Assembly (NCBI GenBank): GCA_009192285.1
Contig: WBVU01000005.1
Span: 2,994,731 to 3,058,730 of the forward strand
Reading direction: 5' to 3'
DNA from: Morchella semilibera
Taxonomy: Eukaryota; Ascomycota; Pezizomycetes; Pezizales; Morchellaceae
DNA length: 64,000 nucleotides
Within the stretch, counting starts at the first letter, position 1. Each line of letters opens with the position of its first letter. Both the position numbers and the translations under genes were made by a program. The notes beneath the pieces were generated by a model. The model was not told the DNA's origin and searched no databases. It saw nothing but the letters and a program-made list of their open reading frames with translations. Of this stretch, positions 59,548 through 64,000 are shown piece by piece.

Positions 59548-60923
59548 ATGTCAGGCCTATAGTAAACCCCCCCCCCTTCTTAAAGAGCTCTGCAACTAAC
59601 TTCCCTCATCACAGCAAACAATTCCGTCACGCCCTCAAAACGCAGAACGGCCTCGCCCTCGGTGCCGTTTTCTCCCCGCGCAACCCTGACACATCCTCCT
59701 TCGCTTTCTCAACCAACCATGCAAACCTGCGCCGCGACATCGAGTACGAGCTTTCGAACCTACCTGCGAAGTCCCGCGCCGCGTGGGTTGAGGCATTCAT
59801 TGGCCTATGGAGGGTCGCGTACACGCTTGAGCGCGACGAGGAATCAGGCGCTTGGGGGAGGGCCTATGATGGGCAGAAGGAAACGACGTTGGCTATTGTT
59901 AGAGGATATCAGAACGCAAATTGGCCCAATTGGACACTTCCTGTCATGTACACGGCATGTAAGTACCTCAGGACGATTGCGATGAAGGCGGATGAGGAGG
60001 GTAAGACGGGGTGCTTGGAGGACGCCGCGAGGATCGTGAATAGGGCTTTTACGGTGTGTATAAGCGATCGGTAGGTCTTTTGCTGCTTGTGGGGGGCCTT
60101 TTGAGGGCGGTGGGCTGACGTGAAATAGAGCGCCGCTGGAAGAGTCTAGAAAATGGGGGACGTACTATATCGTCAACCTCCTTTTCAAGACGTACTTCAA
60201 GCTCAACGCCATAACTCTCAGCAAGAACATCCTCCGAGCTCTCGCGGCCACAACGGCAGATATGCCGGCGCTGAATGCGTTCCCAAAGGCTCACCAGGTT
60301 ACGTTCAAGTACTACGTCGGCGTTATTTACTTCCTAGAGGAGAACTATGCCCTCGCGGAGGAGAACCTTACGGCAGCATGGGAGCTCTGCCATCCTGAAG
60401 CTACGAGAAATCAAGAGTACCCTCGTCTCCCTAGCCTGTACTGGCCAGTTAACTAACTCCGGGCAGATTAATTCTAACCTACCTAATCCCGACCAAACTC
60501 TGCACGACGCACACACTCCCCACAGCTGCGCTCCTATCCCGTTACCCCCGCCTTCACTCACTCTTCGCCCCGCTCTGCACAACAATTAAGTCCGGTAATC
60601 TTCTCGCCTTTGATGCTGCCATGGCCGCCGGCGAACAGGAGTTCGTCAAGCGCCGCATCTTCTTGACGCTGGAGCGAGGTCGTGAGATTGCGATGCGGAA
60701 TCTATTCCGCAAGGTGTACTTGTACTGCGATAAAAGTACGAGAATACCTGTTAGAACGTTTCAGGCTGCTATGGGGAGCGGGACGGTCGAGGTTGAGGGC
60801 GAGGAGGTAGAATGCTTGATTGCCGGGTTGATATACAAGGGCCTGGTCAAGGGGTATATCAGCAGGGAGAAGCAGATGGTCGTGCTGAGTGGGACTATGG
60901 CGTTCCCGGGGACGGGAGTCTAG
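59548..60923 (+). CDS. CSN12: Csn12/PCID2-like PCI-domain protein
   Basis: PCI-domain protein of the Csn12/Thp1/PCID2 family. Relatives act with Sac3-like partners in mRNA export (TREX-2) or with Thp3 in transcription and splicing; fungal entries are often named COP9 subunit 12. Exons 59548-59561, 59615-60070, 60129-60416, 60467-60923, 404 residues. The N-terminal helical region includes [19 protein letters not shown] and [22 protein letters not shown]-like helices follow ([36 protein letters not shown]), then the winged-helix PCI module (residues about 300-390; [46 protein letters not shown]). The 14-nt first exon is inferred: MSGLY joins KQFRHALK through a GT-AG intron with a CTAAC branch site. 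An unspliced upstream ATG would add an odd Pro/His-rich extension. The last intron also has CTAAC and restores NQELILTYL. Confidence 0.9.
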
Positions 60924-61989
60924 TTTTATCCCCTTCTGTTTTCCCCCTCTCTTTTAGGCCGTTCTCGTTTTCCTTCTTTTCCTCCTATTATATTTTTCCT
61001 TAACCTCCTCCCCCTCCCCCCCTTTTTTCTCCCTTCTCTATCTTGCATTATCTGTAAGAGATGAAGTGGTTTTCTTAACGGCTAAACTGTGTGGGACGGG
61101 GTTTCATACCTTTGAATAAGTAGATATGGCTATACTGGACCCGATTTGGAACTACCGCGAAGGAGCGGTCAGTCACCCGGGCTAGTCAGCGATTTTCTCG
61201 GCAATAATAGATTAGGCTAGCTTTGTCTAAATATGAAGAAAGTGCTATATGCAACTCCTCCAAATTTTTCTTGCTGAGAAAACTAATAAGAGTGGCCTGT
61301 GGTGGGTGGCCGCTCTTCTGCATCCCTACCCACATTAATGCCGAGTGATCGCCTGTGACCTCACAGGAAACCGAGTGATAGGATGTGATGCCCCGAGCCG
61401 AGCTCTTTTTCTTCAATCCACTAATTGCATTGGTGCCCCGGGCTCTGGTAGGTTGGTCGCTTTCAGGCGGGTTCGTTTCCTTTATCTGTTTAGCGGTTTT
61501 GTCGCTCTACCGTTTCCCACAAAGTCTCGGCGGCCTGAGTTGTTGTAAAGCTTCTTAGTAAACTTTTAGGCTGTATGATTAGTATAGTTATGGATATGAA
61601 AACCCGCAAAAAAAATTAGGGCAGGTTAGAGGATACACCCCCCTGGGTAGTTGTGCGGGGTCCGGCTCTCCGTACCTACCTAGCAGAATAAATGCAAGTG
61701 ATGGAACTCGGTTAACTTGTGGGGAGAATATTTGTTCTTCTCGTGGCTATGAATGAGTGATTTTGGTCTGGGTGATTGGGTAGGATGGCAGTTTGTGGTC
61801 TGCGGACGCATCGCGGGTACGGTAGTTTGTTAAGTTCTTGCTTCGTGTTGGGTTTCGAGCCTTTGAGGCCACGTTGTGTTTACGAGTAGCTCAAAAAGAC
61901 CTCGAATCAATAGTAGCGCCAAAATAAATAGATACCCCTAGCCCTGGTATTTAGTGTTCTATCTCCTATGATAGTCGTGTTGAATACTA
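60924..61989. other. 3' flank of the PCI gene and intergenic
   Basis: Pyrimidine-rich terminator-like sequence follows the stop. Further on there is a short hairpin (CCTGTGACCTCACAGG near 61351) and no gene. Confidence 0.5.
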
Positions 61990-62368
61990 ACGTGTTTCAC
62001 CGGGAGAGCGATCGTCACCAAGAAAGCAACCAGGTCCCGTCGATGAAAGATGATAGCACTAAAGTTCAGTCTAATACGAAGCCAAATATGTTGGAAGTGC
62101 CTTTTGTTGTTTCTGGGTGATATTTACTTAGGGTAGGTAGTGTGGTGGGGGTTACTCTCAAAAGACCCAAAGGAGAAGAAATTATGTATTATGACAACCA
62201 TCCTTCACCACTCAACCTCAGCAAATATCATCTAAAATAGTCAAAGGGCATCTAAAGGGTGTTTCTGGACACTTGATTCGCTCCAGCCTCAAAATCTGAA
62301 GTTTTTAAAGTCCTGTTGTCATGGTTGATTGCTTACCCGGTGATGATTGCTTTCTCGGTGAAACACGT
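61990..62368. mobile_element. MITE-like element with TA-flanked terminal inverted repeats
   Basis: A 379-bp unit. Its left end, ACGTGTTTCACC at 61990, and right end, GGTGAAACACGT ending 62368, are the tips of 30-nt terminal inverted repeats. These match at 26 of 30 positions by eye, and all four differences are G/A transitions. Each end is flanked by TA (61988-61989 and 62369-62370), the target duplication of Tc1/mariner/pogo-type transposons. The interior has no transposase frame, so this would be a non-autonomous element. Confidence 0.7.
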
Positions 62369-62444
62369 TAATAGCTTACGTACATGTATATACCCGGAGT
62401 ATTGGAAAGTGATCTAAACACACCCAAATGCCTCAGCACAAAAA

Positions 62445-62563
62445 TACATGTACAGCGGTGGGGTAATAAGTCATCGGGCGACCTAGCCACAATTCCCTCC
62501 CGCAAACCCATATTCTGGTGGCGTTCCGCCTGATGACTTATTACCCGCTGCTGTACAATGTAC
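62445..62563. mobile_element. Small inverted-repeat (MITE-like) element
   Basis: The arm at 62445-62480 matches the reverse complement of 62528-62563 over about 36 nt, including an uninterrupted GGGTAATAAGTCATC block; differences are a few transitions at CpG and single-base gaps. The loop is 47 bp and the whole is about 119 bp. It lies 76 bp from the 379-bp element but has a different end sequence. It begins with TACATGTA. Confidence 0.6.
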
Positions 62564-63754
62564 TGCCCGTGCAGAAGTTTTGAGTATAGACTCTCTCTGC
62601 TACCTTCGCATGCTTTTGAATATAAAATAATTACTCCATATGGGATAATCAGTACTTCAATTAGTGGAAATATGTGATAAGGGACCCAGAAAATCGTGGG
62701 TAGGAGTTTTTTCTTAGGTACTGGTAATAAAGGAATCTAAATGCTCATATTGACCTAGAAACAGCTTCGTGTGGTAGCTAATTGCTTGGTGGTTGATAAA
62801 CCACCTTCTGACACTCTAAGCAGGCTTGTAACAGGGGAATAAATGACGTAATCTAACCTAATCGGCGTCCTCCTAATACACCAGCTGTCTTCTAAAAAGC
62901 ATAGTGTAATTTGGCCTTGAATCATCTATTGGAACAGAAGACACCTAATCACCGGGCTTGGCACATGGTTTCTCACTCGCTCGCCAATTGGGTGGTTCCC
63001 TGCACAATGATTGATTGATTGATACTTCGGTTCCCTGCACAAATTTACTTGAGCCAGCCCCGTATACAACATCGGACACCATGGGTGGCCCTGATCACCG
63101 GGGAAAGAGCTCGATACTATGATTTCGAGCATTGGTTTGAAGCCTCTTTCATTCCAGAGGCTATTTAAACCAGACCTGCAGGGGAGTAATGAATCGGGGG
63201 GGTTACAGGATGAAAAAAATGAGACAGTTATATGATAGTAAGCACTTTCAGACTGATAGGGGCAATACAGATAGGGCCAGTGGTTCCTTAAGCACGTTTT
63301 GAGATCGGGGCATGCACTCAGTCAGCTGTATGCTTTCGATACGAACCCAATCACTCGCCCTTATTATAGAGGGGGGAGAATACTTTGCGTACGTAATTGT
63401 GTAGTGACCATTCCCAGGAACGAGGATAACACCTCAGGCTTAGGTTCTAAGAGACCGTTGTATCCATTATAAGGGCTACATACCAGGGAGTATCTGACTG
63501 TATACTAGGTTGCGCAGAATACCAAATCAAGGGTCACTTCAGGGGACACCGTGGAAGAAAAACAGCGGGCCTATTCGCAAGAGCGGCCGCGGCATATATC
63601 GGTATCCAATCCAATAACAGATAACTATATCTGCACTGATTAGTCAAAAGTACGGTCCCGCACGCTCATGAACAGAGAGTTATTGCTGGCTGATCTCCAA
63701 CCATTATCAAGTAATTCTTCCTAGAAATTCTTGCAAATCCTGGCGAGTTTTGAC

Positions 63755-63811
63755 ACCCAGAACCAGCTTTTTTTTTTTTTTTTTTTTTTACTTCATTAAT
63801 ACCCAGAACCA
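63755..63811. repeat. T-run flanked by an 11-bp direct repeat
   Basis: ACCCAGAACCA occurs at 63755-63765 and again at 63801-63811, with a run of about 22 T and ACTTCATTAAT between. This is the layout of a target-site duplication around a very short reverse-strand poly(A) insertion, or of local slippage. Confidence 0.45.
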
Positions 63812-64000
63812 ATTTAGAAGTGTTGGCGGGGTTGGTCTTTTTTCGCCACAAGGCTAGTACCACAGGTTCCTTTATCTCTTGGGAGATCTTTTATCATTTT
63901 CCCGATCTTCACCAGTATTTGGCCCCTACGCGAAATTGGAACTCCCCCCGAGTGACCTATCATGACCAGAGGAATAACCTCCCTTTTGTTTGTATATTGA

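Larger units (their letters stand above)
62369..64000. other. Intergenic, no gene seen
   Basis: No conserved gene. It contains the second inverted-repeat element (62445-62563), TACATGTA near 62384 and 62444, a GATT tandem near 63011, and a T-run flanked by an 11-bp direct repeat (63755-63811). Confidence 0.5.

Noticed and set aside
1-64000. CRISPR array or prokaryotic operon
   Set aside because: Genes have spliceosomal introns and eukaryote-only functions; repeats seen are microsatellites without regular spacers.

Overview
The window looks like nuclear DNA from a filamentous ascomycete (Pezizomycotina). The recognisable genes are eukaryotic housekeeping genes split by many short GT-AG introns (about 48-60 bp is common), several with a CTAAC-type branch point. 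The protein set (Hrd3 with a C-terminal membrane anchor, large-subunit catalase with a GATase-like tail, Sfr1, Csn12-type PCI protein, Psr-type phosphatase) is fungal. I cannot name the genus. Gene density is low: I support 14 protein genes in 64 kb, separated by intergenic tracts of up to about 8.6 kb rich in homopolymers and microsatellites.

Layout. 1-4.3 kb: no gene. 4.5 kb: a short conserved protein of unknown function. 8.0-10.2 kb: Psr1-type CTD-like phosphatase. 12.5-14.1 kb: Sds22, the PP1 regulator. 15.0-17.8 kb (minus): Hrd3. 18.3-19.7 kb (minus): a WDR89-like WD40 protein. 23.3-24.1 kb: Sfr1. 32.7 kb: a 60-residue cysteine-rich protein, alone between two long gene-free tracts. 40.4-42.4 kb (minus): mitochondrial lysyl-tRNA synthetase, divergent from TIM10 at 42.9 kb. 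45.3-46.4 kb: an SRA-YDG protein. 47.6-50.0 kb (minus): large-subunit catalase. 51.4 kb: eL31. 53.6-54.2 kb (minus): Sec61 beta. 57.8-58.8 kb: eL20. 59.5-60.9 kb: Csn12/PCID2-like PCI protein. 61-64 kb: no gene, but two inverted-repeat elements.

Functional themes are ER membrane and quality control (Hrd3, Sec61 beta), mitochondrial import and translation (TIM10, LysRS, sharing one divergent promoter), phosphatase signalling (Psr1, Sds22), cytosolic ribosome (eL31, eL20) and DNA repair and methylation (Sfr1, SRA-YDG). I see no dedicated gene cluster such as a secondary-metabolite locus.

The strongest unexplained signal is the palindrome TACATGTA, found about 32 times by eye, all outside coding exons, where about one is expected by chance. 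Other points: inverted-repeat (MITE-like) elements whose arms differ largely by transitions, many at CpG; unusually small first coding exons (3, 4, 13 and 14 nt); a probable GC-AG intron in Hrd3; and nine apparent single-base frameshifts in otherwise conserved genes, six of them in the Psr1-type gene, which look more like homopolymer errors than decay.
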